Source of the DNA: Sulfurimonas sp.
GTDB lineage: Bacteria > Campylobacterota > Campylobacteria > Campylobacterales > Sulfurimonadaceae
Assembly (NCBI GenBank): GCA_030949825.1
Contig: JAUZSC010000016.1
Coordinates: 1 to 64,000, forward strand
Direction: 5' to 3'
DNA: 64,000 nucleotides
A model generated the notes under the pieces. It was not told where the DNA came from and ran no database searches. It saw only the letters and a program-made list of their open reading frames with translations. Within the stretch, counting starts at the first letter, position 1, and each line of letters opens with the position of its first letter. This document shows, piece by piece, positions 17,448 to 26,171 of this stretch. Both the position numbers and the translations under genes were made by a program.

Positions 17448-18950
17448 ATGAAAACATTAACTAAAGAGACACATAAACTATCAGCACATCAACAAGAGGT
17501 TTTTACTCAAATTGTTTCTCAGCTTGAAACGAAGGTAAGTTCAATTTTAAAGAGTACACATATTGAAGATTATCTATTGTCTCTTACTGGTCCTGCTGGA
17601 ACTGGTAAAACATTTTTAACAACTCAAATAGCTAAGTACTTAATGCAAAAACGAAAAGAATCAGAATATCCTATGAGTGCAGATTTTGATTTTATAATAA
17701 CTGCACCTACGCATAAAGCAGTAGGTGTTTTGTCAAATCTACTTCGTGAAAATAATATTCAAACAAATTGTAAAACAATACACTCTTTTCTTGGCATTAA
17801 ACCGTTTATAGATTATACAACGGGAGAAGAGAGATTTGTTGTAGATAAAACTAAGAAAACAAAAGATAGAACTTCTATATTGATAGTTGATGAGAGTTCT
17901 ATGATTGGCAGTACACTTTATGAGTATATTTTAGAAGCTATTGAAGATAGAAGAGTTAATGTAGTTTTGTTTATTGGCGATCCCTACCAGCTACTACCTG
18001 TTGATAATAGTAGAAATGAGATATATGACTTGCCAAACAGATTTTTTCTCTCAGAAGTTGTTAGACAGGCAGAGGATAGCTATATTATAAAGGTGGCAAC
18101 TAAACTACGAGAGAGAATCAAAAATCAAGACTTTATAAACCTACAGCAGTTCTTTCAAGAAAATAAAGAAAAAGAGATTACATTTTTTCATAACAAAGAA
18201 GCATTTTTGGAAGATTTTTACAAAGAAGAAACTTGGCATAAAGAGAATAAAATCTTAGCTACATATAAAAACAAAGATGTTGATGCTTTTAACAAGAATA
18301 TTAGAAATAAATACTGGGAGCAAAAAGGTAATAACTCACCATCAGCACTTTTAGCCGGAGATATGATTAGGTTTAAAGATGCTTACACAGTTGGAGATAT
18401 CACAATCTACCATAATGGGGAAGAACTAGAACTAGGAAGTGCTGAGTTGAAATACCATGACTCTCTGCATATTGAGTATTGGGAGTGTAAATCTATTTAT
18501 GCTGCAGAGCAACAGGTATTTAGAGTTGTTAACCCCGATAGTGAAGCAGTGTTTAACCAAAAACTGCAAGCTCTCGCCACAAAAGCAAAACAAGCAAAGT
18601 TTCCTAACAATAAAAAGCTATGGAAACTTTACTATGAAACAAGAAATATGTTTGCAAATGTACAATACATTCATGCTTCAACTATTCACAAACTTCAAGG
18701 GAGTACATACGATGTGTCATATATTGATATGTTTTCATTAGCAAACAATCACTATATGAGTGATGAAGAAAAGTATAGACTTGTATATGTAGCTATTACA
18801 AGAGCGAGTCAAGATATTAAAATTTTTATAAGTGCTTTTGATAGAATGTCTGATGAACATGGGACTGTGAATAGGCAGAAAATCGAGGGGACAAATACCT
18901 TGAAACAGCTGCATGAAATAGATGATATTTTAAAGAATTTTGATTTATAG
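17448..18950 (+). CDS. RecD/Dda-type superfamily 1B DNA helicase
   Basis: A 500-residue helicase with Walker A GPAGTGKT at residues 48-55, Walker B ILIVDESSMIG near 145, motif III GDPYQLLPV, and the C-terminal UvrD_C_2 motifs STIHKLQGSTYD and YVAITRAS. Length and motif order match Dda/RecD2-like 5'-3' helicases of phages and plasmids, which act at forks or in recombination. It has its own promoter site and is followed by ssb, suggesting a replication/recombination set belonging to the element. Confidence 0.88.
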   Translation: MKTLTKETHKLSAHQQEVFTQIVSQLETKVSSILKSTHIEDYLLSLTGPAGTGKTFLTTQIAKYLMQKRKESEYPMSADFDFIITAPTHKAVGVLSNLLRENNIQTNCKTIHSFLGIKPFIDYTTGEERFVVDKTKKTKDRTSILIVDESSMIGSTLYEYILEAIEDRRVNVVLFIGDPYQLLPVDNSRNEIYDLPNRFFLSEVVRQAEDSYIIKVATKLRERIKNQDFINLQQFFQENKEKEITFFHNKEAFLEDFYKEETWHKENKILATYKNKDVDAFNKNIRNKYWEQKGNNSPSALLAGDMIRFKDAYTVGDITIYHNGEELELGSAELKYHDSLHIEYWECKSIYAAEQQVFRVVNPDSEAVFNQKLQALATKAKQAKFPNNKKLWKLYYETRNMFANVQYIHASTIHKLQGSTYDVSYIDMFSLANNHYMSDEEKYRLVYVAITRASQDIKIFISAFDRMSDEHGTVNRQKIEGTNTLKQLHEIDDILKNFDL

Positions 18951-18986
18951 TAAGAATCTTATACTACCAAGAAAGATAGAAAATTA

Positions 18987-19019
18987 TAGACAAAATATGA
19001 CTAACAATCAAGCTATAAT
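18987..19019 (+). promoter_or_regulatory. GACA/TGTC-type promoter site 2 (short transcript)
   Basis: Dyad TAGACAAAATATGACTA, 10 nt, then TATAAT at 19014-19019. No sizeable gene follows before the ssb promoter 200 nt downstream. It shares extra bases with site 7 between dyad and -10 (TAA-AAT-AAGCTA). Confidence 0.7.
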
Positions 19020-19025
19020 AACAAC

Positions 19026-19120
19026 ATATAAAATCTATCACGATGGAAAAGAATGAATAATTAATGGAATCTCCCCCTATAAACTAGACAATTACTAACT
19101 CCGTAAAAACCTATGTTTTT
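19026..19120 (+). other. Possible short RNA between two promoter sites
   Basis: A transcript from site 2 would cross about 95 nt with no open frame longer than five codons. It would meet the hairpin AAAAAC-CTAT-GTTTTT (19105-19120), which could act as a weak terminator. It may be a small RNA or simply a leader of ssb. Apart from this the 18951-19247 interval shows no gene. Confidence 0.3.
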
Positions 19121-19186
19121 GAAGACTCAAGATTATGCCTTTTTTCGAACTCATTTGGTGAAATATAATCTAAATAAATATTTGAA

Positions 19187-19219
19187 TAGACATTTTATGT
19201 CTATATTAATCAATACAAT
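19187..19219 (+). promoter_or_regulatory. GACA/TGTC-type promoter site 3 (ssb)
   Basis: TAGACATTTTATGTCTA has perfect TAGACA/TGTCTA arms. After 10 nt comes TACAAT at 19214-19219, 28 nt before the ssb ATG. Confidence 0.78.
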
Positions 19220-19247
19220 TAGCGTAATAAAAAAGAGAGGACATAAA

Positions 19248-19719
19248 ATGTATAACAAAGTAATATTAGTGGGAAATCTAACCCGAGATATCGAAGTAAA
19301 ATACTCACAAGCTGGCATGGCAATAGCAAAGACAGCAATCGCTACAAGTAGAAAGTTCAAATCCAACAGTGGCGAGCAAAAAAGAAGAAGTCTGCTTTGT
19401 GGATATCACTTTCTTTGGAAGAAGTGCAGAAGTAACAAATCAGTATCTTCGTAAAGGCTCAAAGATTTTAGTAGAGGGTAAGTTGGTATTTGAGCAATGG
19501 ACTGACCAGAATGGACAAAAGAGATCAAAGCATGGAGTTACTGTTGATATAATGCAGATGCTAGGGAATAAAGAGAGTTCAAGTAATAATGACTATGGAA
19601 ACTCTAGTCCAGTAAATATAAATACACCTCAAACTCAATATCCAATAAGTAAAACTCCTGCGGTGAATCCACAAGAAATACCTTCAATTGATATTGATGA
19701 AGATGAAATACCCTTTTAA
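19248..19719 (+). CDS. ssb: Single-stranded DNA-binding protein, frame broken by one base
   Basis: Translation from the ATG at 19248 (after AAGAGAGG) gives the canonical OB-fold start MYNKVILVGNLTRDIEVKYS. Near codon 45 the run of six A at 19378-19383 puts the rest (EEVCFVDITFFGRSAEV, KGSKILVEGKL) out of frame. Removing one A restores a normal SSB of about 156 residues ending in the acidic tip DIDEDEIPF, which recruits partner proteins. The otherwise perfect sequence suggests a sequencing error over a dead gene. It sits between the helicase and reverse transcriptase with its own promoter. Confidence 0.88.
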
Positions 19720-19738
19720 CGAGAAGAAAAGCATAGAA

Positions 19739-19771
19739 TAGACATTATATGTCTATTTATTTTCTTATAAT
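19739..19771 (+). promoter_or_regulatory. GACA/TGTC-type promoter site 4 (reverse transcriptase)
   Basis: TAGACATTATATGTCTA, 10 nt, then TATAAT at 19766-19771. Unlike most sites, the gene start is 148 nt away and the interval is structured, pointing to a functional leader RNA starting near 19777. Confidence 0.78.
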
Positions 19772-19776
19772 TTTAT

Positions 19777-19904
19777 TAGACCTATTATTCAGCAATGGAT
19801 AGACTTCTTTTAAGAGGTAATGACTGAGAAATTTAAGTGCTTGCACTTTAGATTTCTAGGCTTAACAATTTTGTTAGGTGACAAACACAAACTTTATAGG
19901 TCTA
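19777..19904 (+). ncRNA. Structured leader RNA before the reverse transcriptase
   Basis: The predicted transcript start coincides with TAGACCTAT (19777-19785), whose exact complement ATAGGTCTA lies at 19896-19904 and closes the region. Inside are three hairpins: CTTCT/AGAGG near 19804-19817, AAGTG-CTTG-CACTT within a longer imperfect stem at 19829-19855, and CTTAACA-ATTT-TGTTAGG at 19861-19878. The reverse transcriptase start follows 15 nt later. A long-range stem enclosing hairpins upstream of an RT is the layout of RNA components of retrons and some defence RTs. The function is inferred. Confidence 0.55.
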
Positions 19905-19919
19905 CTAAAAGGATAAAAA

Positions 19920-21221
19920 TTGAAATTTACTGAATATTTAAAAAGAGAAACTTTAAAAAAAACATTTAAAACTAAACTAAAAAATAGCTATACTCTTGGT
20001 ACTGATGGAATAAGCACAAATAAGTTTTCTGAAATAATTGATGAAGAGATAAGTATTATAAAGCGAAAAGTTAAAAATAAAACTTATAATATTTCTCCAT
20101 ATAAAGAACAGTTGATTTTGAAAAGTAGGCATTCAAATCCAAGAATGATATCAATTCCTACAAATAGAGATAAATTAGTCTTGAGTGCTTTACATCAATT
20201 TTTAGCGATAGAATTTAAAGATAAAATTTCTGATAGTAATGTAAGTACAAAGATTCATACAATCAAGCAGCAAATAGAATCTAAAAAATACGATAGCTTT
20301 ATAAAACTAGATATAAAGAGTTTTTATCCAAATATTAATCATGCAATTTTATTAGAAAAATTAAAAGAACATATCAATGATGAGGAAGCATTATACTTAT
20401 TGGAAAAAGCACTTACTCAAATCACGATAGCTAAGGGAAGGAGAGTAGATAAAAAGAATAATATTGAAACTAAAGGTGTTGCTCAAGGACTTTCAATCTC
20501 AAATATATTAGCTTCTATATATCTCAATGATTTAGATGTGAAATATTCAAAGCCAGCTAACCTGGAATATTTCAGATTTGTTGATGATATTTTAATTTTA
20601 TGCGATAGCAATGATGTTGAGGCTATTCAATCATCTATATGTAAAGATTTCGAAGATTTGCTTTTGGAGGTACATACGTTTAAAGATGGTAGTGATAAAT
20701 CAACTTCAGGAACAATATATAAAGATAGGTTTCAATTTTTAGGATTTGAATTCTATGATAACATCATATCTGTACGAGAACAATCCGTTGATAAACTCAG
20801 AGATAGGATTGTTGAAGTCTTTTACAAGAACCAAGCTAAACAATTAGATTGGGGATTAGACCTTGAAACATCTGATGATAATAAACAAAATGACAAAAAC
20901 TTATACAAGGAGCTAAACCTTAAAATATCTGGCTGTATTTATGAGAATAAACAGTACGGCTGGATGCAGTTCTTTAGGCATATTAATGATGAAACACTTT
21001 TGTACTCTTTGGATAGCTTTGTAAAAAATCAATTTAAAAGGTTTAATCGAGAATACAAAGAAAAAAAGATTAAAAAATTTACAAAAACATACTTTTATCT
21101 TAAAAACTATGATGTAAATAAACTGCATGAAAATTCATATATACCGAAGTTTGATACAAGTCCTGATAGTGATTTCATGATAATGTTTGAAAATATGAAA
21201 GAAGATGTTGATTTTTATTAG
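19920..21221 (+). CDS. Reverse transcriptase, defence-type candidate
   Basis: A 433-residue RT-fold protein starting at TTG after AAAGGA. Motif A is LDIKSFYPNI (residues 130-139), motif B GVAQGLSISN (186-195) and the catalytic motif C FVDD (220-223), so polymerase activity is plausible. There is no maturase, endonuclease or integrase domain, and the roughly 200-residue C-terminus is of unknown type. It is therefore not a group II intron protein and resembles the stand-alone RTs of retrons/DRT/UG defence groups. It has its own promoter and structured leader and sits between ssb and a DarT-type pair. The exact class is unassigned. Confidence 0.75.
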   Translation: MKFTEYLKRETLKKTFKTKLKNSYTLGTDGISTNKFSEIIDEEISIIKRKVKNKTYNISPYKEQLILKSRHSNPRMISIPTNRDKLVLSALHQFLAIEFKDKISDSNVSTKIHTIKQQIESKKYDSFIKLDIKSFYPNINHAILLEKLKEHINDEEALYLLEKALTQITIAKGRRVDKKNNIETKGVAQGLSISNILASIYLNDLDVKYSKPANLEYFRFVDDILILCDSNDVEAIQSSICKDFEDLLLEVHTFKDGSDKSTSGTIYKDRFQFLGFEFYDNIISVREQSVDKLRDRIVEVFYKNQAKQLDWGLDLETSDDNKQNDKNLYKELNLKISGCIYENKQYGWMQFFRHINDETLLYSLDSFVKNQFKRFNREYKEKKIKKFTKTYFYLKNYDVNKLHENSYIPKFDTSPDSDFMIMFENMKEDVDFY

Positions 21222-21222
21222 A

Positions 21223-21255
21223 TAGACGACATATGTCCATTATGTTTTATATAAT
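21223..21255 (+). promoter_or_regulatory. GACA/TGTC-type promoter site 5 (darT1)
   Basis: TAGACGACATATGTCCA starts one base after the RT stop codon. After 10 nt comes TATAAT at 21250-21255, 31 nt before the darT1-like ATG. Confidence 0.75.
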
Positions 21256-21286
21256 TTCCTTAGAAATAGAATCTAAGGAAATTAAA

Positions 21287-21796
21287 ATGAACATTCAAGA
21301 GATACTTAACAATCATGGAATAAATTCAATTTGGCATTTTACTGATCGAAGTAATATCGGTTCAATTGAAGAAAATGGTTTATTACCTCTTAACACTCTT
21401 TTAAAGGAAAAAATAGAAGTATCTCGTTATGGTGCAAGTGATTCTAGCCATCGTCAAGATATACGAAAAGGATTAGATAAGTGTATTCACTTGTCTTTTA
21501 TTCAAGACCATCCAATGTATCATATTGCTAAGAGAGATGGGAGAATAGTTGATCCAGTTTGGATAGAAATAGATATAGATAGTATGACTGCTAAAAATAC
21601 TCTATTTTCTAATATACTAGCAAATACTTATAATGCAAAAATATTCAAGAGTGATGAACTTGAAGAGATAATAAATTTTGATACGATTTTATATGAAAAA
21701 GATTTTTACACGAGAAAAGAAGCAAGAAAAGCAGAAATTATGATTTTTAATTCTATTACTACAAATCAAATTAAAGGAATTTACAATGGCAAATAG
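21287..21796 (+). CDS. DarT-family ADP-ribosyltransferase toxin (DarT1-like)
   Basis: About 169 residues with the DUF4433/DarT pattern: IWHFTDRSNIGSIEENGLLP at the NAD-binding start, DIRKGLDKCIHLSF in the middle and the catalytic-Glu segment RKAEIMIFNSI near the C-terminus. The family modifies bases in DNA. The ATG at 21287 follows AAGGAA and is preferred over an upstream ATG at 21233 that lies within the promoter. The gene overlaps its downstream partner by 11 nt, as coupled toxin-antitoxin genes often do. Confidence 0.8.
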   Translation: MNIQEILNNHGINSIWHFTDRSNIGSIEENGLLPLNTLLKEKIEVSRYGASDSSHRQDIRKGLDKCIHLSFIQDHPMYHIAKRDGRIVDPVWIEIDIDSMTAKNTLFSNILANTYNAKIFKSDELEEIINFDTILYEKDFYTRKEARKAEIMIFNSITTNQIKGIYNGK

Positions 21797-22448
21797 ACCT
21801 ATTTTTATCCCAACTAATGATTCTAAAGAATTATTTAAAGAAGTTAATGTTGAGTTTAAATATTATAATGGTTTTGCTCTCTCTCAAAAATTAAAATGTA
21901 TTACCTCTCTTCATGAAAGTTCTAGTAAACAAGGATATAACAGTATATTAGAAGTGTCTACAAAATCAAGTGAAAAATTAGGTTGTAGGCTTAGTGCGTT
22001 TAATCTTATGTTAGATACTAATGATTATGGAAGTATCAGTATTGAATCTGCTTTCCAAGGAAGTAAAGTATTTGAAAATGGTGGTCCTTATAATGATATA
22101 TATACTAAGGATTCATTGAGTGCAAAAAGGGATGAGAGAATTAAAAATTCGGGCTCCTTACAATGCTTTGAATTTGAAAATCAGACTTGGGAACTTGAAC
22201 CAAAAAGTGCTTTTTATGATTGGATATACGTAAAAGCACTATACCCACATATAAATTATATAAAAGAGAATTTGATTAAATATGATGCATTTAGTGATAT
22301 AGAATTTAATCCTAAAAAATCTATAAATTGTCAGGCAAGGACCTGTGCAATTTTAGTTTCATTAATAAATTTAAATTTACTAGATAAAGCCATGAAATCA
22401 CCATTAAATTTTAATAAGACAGTGTATAGACAGACTTCTTTATTTTAA
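21786..22448 (+). CDS. NADAR-type antitoxin partner of DarT1
   Basis: A 220-residue protein with VEVSTK..SS-like motifs, SAFQGSKVFENGGPYNDIY, ELEPKSAFYDWIYVKAL and FNPKKSINCQARTCA. This set is typical of the DUF6977/NADAR-like proteins encoded next to DarT1 toxins, which remove ADP-ribose from guanine bases. The overlap with the toxin gene supports the assignment. The family identification is from memory of the motif set. Confidence 0.72.
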   Translation: MANRPIFIPTNDSKELFKEVNVEFKYYNGFALSQKLKCITSLHESSSKQGYNSILEVSTKSSEKLGCRLSAFNLMLDTNDYGSISIESAFQGSKVFENGGPYNDIYTKDSLSAKRDERIKNSGSLQCFEFENQTWELEPKSAFYDWIYVKALYPHINYIKENLIKYDAFSDIEFNPKKSINCQARTCAILVSLINLNLLDKAMKSPLNFNKTVYRQTSLF

Positions 22449-22450
22449 AA

Positions 22451-22483
22451 TAGACAATATTTGTCCGTATATATAAGTATACT
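22451..22483 (+). promoter_or_regulatory. GACA/TGTC-type promoter site 6 (MYG1-like)
   Basis: TAGACAATATTTGTCCG begins 3 nt after the preceding stop. After 10 nt comes TATACT at 22478-22483, 23 nt before the next start. Confidence 0.72.
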
Positions 22484-22506
22484 TTTGTAAATTAATTGGA
22501 GAAGTT

Positions 22507-23289
22507 ATGAAAAAAATAATTGCTACACATAATAAAATAATGCATGCAGATGAAGTTACTGCTATAGCACTTTTAAAAATATTTACAGATGATGATATTG
22601 AAGTTAAAAGAGTAGATCATAATACTACTGACTTTTCAAAATATGATATGGTAATTGATATTGGTAGAAAATTTGATGGGGTAAAGCATTTTGATCATCA
22701 TCAATTTAAAGGTGGGAAAAGTTCTGCTGGTTTGATATGGGATTATATAGGTTTAAATCACATGTATCCAAAAATATCAAAGTTAATCCATGTAATAGAT
22801 ATGAATGATACTGGTATCCAAAAAGCTAAACCTTTTGAATTTTCATCTTTATTAAAGTCTTATAATCATAATAATATAACTTCACTGGAACAAGACATTC
22901 AGTTTGATAAGGCTGTTGAGTTTGCAATGACTGTGCTTGAATCTATGAAGAGATCTCAGGAAGATTTTGAGGAAGCTAATTATATTATTAATAACTCTTT
23001 TTTCTTTGACAATAATCATAAAATTATAGAACTAGATAAGTTTACAACTCACTGGGCAAGTTACATAAATGGTATAAAAACTCCAGAGATAAAAGCGGTA
23101 GTGTGGGAAGATTTGGATGATAAAAACTGGAAGGTTAGAATCCCATCTAAAAAGTTAGGCTCATTTGAATTAAATGGGCAAGCACTAAAACAAGATGATT
23201 CTATGGAGTTTGTACATAGCTCAGGACATTTTGCTGTTGCAAAAGATGAAGAAAGTATGCAAAACTTCTTATCTAAACAAATCAGATAG
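22507..23289 (+). CDS. MYG1/UPF0160-family hydrolase
   Basis: A 260-residue protein with the family's metal-binding signatures: IATHNKIMHADEVTAIALL at the N-terminus, DIGRKFDGVKHFDHHQFKGG near residues 52-71 and the C-terminal FVHSSGHFAVA. MYG1 proteins are DHH-like 3'-5' RNA exonucleases in eukaryotes, and the role of bacterial forms is unclear. It is monocistronic between two promoter sites. Its stop codon is the TAG of site 7. Confidence 0.8.
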   Translation: MKKIIATHNKIMHADEVTAIALLKIFTDDDIEVKRVDHNTTDFSKYDMVIDIGRKFDGVKHFDHHQFKGGKSSAGLIWDYIGLNHMYPKISKLIHVIDMNDTGIQKAKPFEFSSLLKSYNHNNITSLEQDIQFDKAVEFAMTVLESMKRSQEDFEEANYIINNSFFFDNNHKIIELDKFTTHWASYINGIKTPEIKAVVWEDLDDKNWKVRIPSKKLGSFELNGQALKQDDSMEFVHSSGHFAVAKDEESMQNFLSKQIR

Positions 23290-23319
23290 ACAAAAAATGA
23301 CTAAGAATTAAGCTACAAT
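23287..23319 (+). promoter_or_regulatory. GACA/TGTC-type promoter site 7 (cas effector operon)
   Basis: TAGACAAAAAATGACTA overlaps the preceding stop codon. After 10 nt comes TACAAT at 23314-23319. The cas6 start is 124 nt away. The leader includes a short hairpin near 23337-23353 and a possible TTG-initiated 19-codon upstream frame (23380-23439), so leader control is possible. Confidence 0.72.
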
Positions 23320-23443
23320 TCTGGTTTAAGGTATTCGCTTATAAGTCGAATTTGCCAGTTATGATTACAAGGAAAATGATTTGATTATTAAAAAATCTAT
23401 ATTTAAACATGTTAAATTTAGAGAATATGGGATAAAATAAAAC

Positions 23444-24271
23444 ATGGAATTTACAAAACTATCTATTATTATGAAGTCTTCTACAAAACCACCTTATTTT
23501 GTTGGTTCTCAATTACGAGGAGCTTTAGGATATGCGCTTAAAAAAGTAACTTGTATTAACCCATCTTTTGAATGTAACGATTGCTTTGCATCTCAAAACT
23601 GTTTATATTATGAATTTTATGAACAAAAAAACAAACCTCATAATTATAGATTTGATTTTGAACTTGCTAAAGAGTTTTATGAATTTGATTTTTATCTTTT
23701 TGATTCAGCTACACAAAAACTTCCTTATGTTATTTCGGCATTTCATTTGATGTTAACTCAAAATGGACTAGGAAAAGAACACAAAATATATAAAGAGTTT
23801 GACATCTATGTAAATGATAAAAACTGCTTTATAGACGGACAACTAAAACTACCCAAAGATTTTATAAATACATTTGTGATAGATAGAATCTCTACTGATG
23901 TTTGCATAAAGTTTGTAACTCCCCTACGAATAAAAAAGGACAACAAGCTACTTCGCAATGACAGTATAGAACTAAAAGATATTGTTAATTCAATTTATCA
24001 AAGACAGATGCAATTACTTGGTCGAAAATTTAAAAAGTTTCCGTATGTAACAGAGGGAAATATAATAAAAAAAGAACTTAAGTATAAAGAACTCACAAGA
24101 CATAGTAATCGTCAAAAAACAACAATGAACTTAGGTGGAATGATGGGAAAAATTATAATTAGAGATCTCAATACAGAAAGTTTTAATATCTTAAAACTTG
24201 GGGAACTTATAGGGTGCGGTAAAAGCACTGTATTTGGACTAGGGAAAATTAAAATAGAGGAAATTATATGA
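23444..24271 (+). CDS. cas6: CRISPR endoribonuclease Cas6
   Basis: A 275-residue RAMP protein with LRGALGYALKK near residue 24, a Cys cluster C37-x6-C44-x2-C47-x5-C53 that may bind zinc and is usual in this Cas6 branch, and a C-terminal glycine-rich loop LIGCGKSTVFGLGKIKI (257-273). Cas6 cuts the precursor transcript within repeats. The repeat downstream ends ATTGAAAC, the classical 8-nt 5' handle. It is the first gene of the effector operon and overlaps cas10 by 4 nt. Confidence 0.87.
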   Translation: MEFTKLSIIMKSSTKPPYFVGSQLRGALGYALKKVTCINPSFECNDCFASQNCLYYEFYEQKNKPHNYRFDFELAKEFYEFDFYLFDSATQKLPYVISAFHLMLTQNGLGKEHKIYKEFDIYVNDKNCFIDGQLKLPKDFINTFVIDRISTDVCIKFVTPLRIKKDNKLLRNDSIELKDIVNSIYQRQMQLLGRKFKKFPYVTEGNIIKKELKYKELTRHSNRQKTTMNLGGMMGKIIIRDLNTESFNILKLGELIGCGKSTVFGLGKIKIEEII

Positions 24272-25644
24272 GTAAATATTTATATGGGGCTAGTGTTCAA
24301 GGTATTCAAGAGTTTATTTTTGCAACAAACAAACTTAAAGAAATTGTCGGTGCAAGCGAATTAGTTAAGAGTGTTGTATTTGAATTTGAAAAAATATCGG
24401 CTTACAAGGGAGGAGATGAGCATATACTTTTAAATGCTGCAGGAAATATAAAAGCAATATTTGATGACAAAGACTTATGTGAAAAAGTTGTTTTAGAATT
24501 TCCAAAGTTAATCCAAAAAAGTGCTTATGGAATCTCAATATCTCAAGCTGTTCTTGAAATAAAAGACAAGCATACACAAGAGGACATCAATCAGCTTGAG
24601 AAAAAATTAAAAATACAAAGAAACAAACCGTCTATAGCACTTGATTTAAGTATAAATATTATGAAGCTTAATCCTTCAACCGCAAAGCCTCTCATATCAA
24701 AGGATATGGATAAAGCCACATCACAAAAACTACAAGCGTATGAGAGTATAAAGGATAAATCAAATACAGATTTACATAAACTATCAAATAGCAAAAATAA
24801 AATAGCAGTTGTACATATTGATGGAAATGGCTTAGGGCAACTTATACCAAAATTGAAAATCCCTTTGAGTGAGTTTTCATTCAAATTAGATCAGGCAACA
24901 CAAGAGGCGTTTAAACTAGCTAAAGGTGAAAAAGCTTTAAGAGAAATCATTTTAGGTGGTGATGATGTTACTGTTATATGTAATGCAGATGATGCATTAG
25001 ACTTTACAAAAGAATTTTTAAGTAACTTTGAAACTCAAACAGAAAAAACATTAGGAAATAAACTTACAGCATGTGCGGGCATAGCCTATACAAATGAAAA
25101 GTATCCATTTCATTATGCAGTAGATTTAGCTGAAACTTTGTGCGGGGTGAGTAAAAAACACAGTAAAAAAATAAATGAAGATTTAGCACCTTCTAGTTTG
25201 ATGTTTCACAATATACAGAGCAGTAACTTCCAAAGTTGGGATAAATTTATAGAAGATGAACGAACAATAAAAAACGATAAAGGAATAATTAGACTTGATT
25301 TTGGTCCCTATTATTTAGATGAAAAAAACCAAGTGCTAATCCAAGACTTTCAAAATAGCCTCGAAGCATATAAATGTGATGGAAGCCCTATAAGTAGACT
25401 AAGAAATTGGATGGGTGAACTTTACAAAAATGCAAAAAATGCAGATACTCTTTTGGAGAGAATTAATACTATCACGGATGAAAGTGGAAAATGGAACAGT
25501 TGCATTATGGATAGAAATTTAAAAAATATAAATCAAGAACTATCATCTCAGGAGCTTATTATAGATAAGGATGGGTTTAGTAAAACTCCAATTTATGATA
25601 TTTTACAAATACTCTCAGTAACAAGTATAAAAGGAACTAAGTAA
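24268..25644 (+). CDS. cas10: Cas10 (Cmr2-type), cyclase-competent, lacking HD domain
   Basis: A 458-residue protein, short for Cas10. It begins directly with the first palm region (GASVQGIQEFIFATNKLKEI), has VVHIDGNGLG at 181-190 and an intact cyclase motif GGDD at 230-233, followed by a helical C-terminus. No N-terminal HD nuclease is present, so DNA cleavage by Cas10 is unlikely, but cyclic oligoadenylate synthesis is expected. That fits the CARF-HEPN effector encoded in the same operon. Overlapping starts and stops link it to both neighbours. Confidence 0.88.
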   Translation: MSKYLYGASVQGIQEFIFATNKLKEIVGASELVKSVVFEFEKISAYKGGDEHILLNAAGNIKAIFDDKDLCEKVVLEFPKLIQKSAYGISISQAVLEIKDKHTQEDINQLEKKLKIQRNKPSIALDLSINIMKLNPSTAKPLISKDMDKATSQKLQAYESIKDKSNTDLHKLSNSKNKIAVVHIDGNGLGQLIPKLKIPLSEFSFKLDQATQEAFKLAKGEKALREIILGGDDVTVICNADDALDFTKEFLSNFETQTEKTLGNKLTACAGIAYTNEKYPFHYAVDLAETLCGVSKKHSKKINEDLAPSSLMFHNIQSSNFQSWDKFIEDERTIKNDKGIIRLDFGPYYLDEKNQVLIQDFQNSLEAYKCDGSPISRLRNWMGELYKNAKNADTLLERINTITDESGKWNSCIMDRNLKNINQELSSQELIIDKDGFSKTPIYDILQILSVTSIKGTK

Positions 25645-26171
25645 TGACTTTAAAATACCAAATAAAATTTCTTGACTACTGGCATCTTAGTAGTGGTTTA
25701 AGTGCAGGTGCAAAACTAGACAGTTCTGTTGTAAAAGACAAAGATAATATACCTTATGTTCCTGCTAAAACCATAAAAGGGCTTGCTCGTGAAATGGCTG
25801 AACTATTAAAAAGTGATGCTCTTGTTAAGAATTGCTTTGGAGTAGAAGGCGTTGATATGGCTAAGTGCTATTTTTCAAATGCAGTCCTTGATTCTGATAC
25901 AAAAGAACAGATAGTCTTAAATGAGTTAGTAAATAATTTATACGATGTAATAGCATCTACACAAATAAGCTCAGCTGGTATAGCGGTTGATGATAGCTTA
26001 AGAGAAATAGAAGTTGTTGTGCCTCTTACAGTCAATGGTGAGATTCTCGATATACCATCAAAAGAAGAAGTTCTAATGCTAAGTAAATCTCTAAAGCTAA
26101 TAAAAAGAATGGGGCTTAACCGTAATCGTGGCTTAGGAAGATGTGAATTTATAATCGGAGAGTTATCATGA
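25644..26171 (+). CDS. Cas7-type RAMP subunit (Csm3/Cmr4-like), short
   Basis: 175 residues with the RAMP pattern IPYVPAKTIKGLAREMAEL after residue 36 and the C-terminal Gly-rich loop GLNRNRGLGRCEF. It is shorter than typical Csm3 or Cmr4 and probably forms one backbone subunit of the effector. It shares bases with the stop of cas10 and the start of csx10. Confidence 0.8.
   Translation: MTLKYQIKFLDYWHLSSGLSAGAKLDSSVVKDKDNIPYVPAKTIKGLAREMAELLKSDALVKNCFGVEGVDMAKCYFSNAVLDSDTKEQIVLNELVNNLYDVIASTQISSAGIAVDDSLREIEVVVPLTVNGEILDIPSKEEVLMLSKSLKLIKRMGLNRNRGLGRCEFIIGELS

Noticed and set aside
19920..21221. The reverse transcriptase as a group II intron protein or an RT-Cas1 partner
   Set aside because: It lacks maturase and endonuclease regions, no intron ends flank it, and cas1 lies 15 kb away in another operon.
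24268..25644. The GGDD protein as a GGDEF diguanylate cyclase
   Set aside because: The motif, the HIDGNGLG palm segment and the position between cas6 and cas7 genes identify Cas10.
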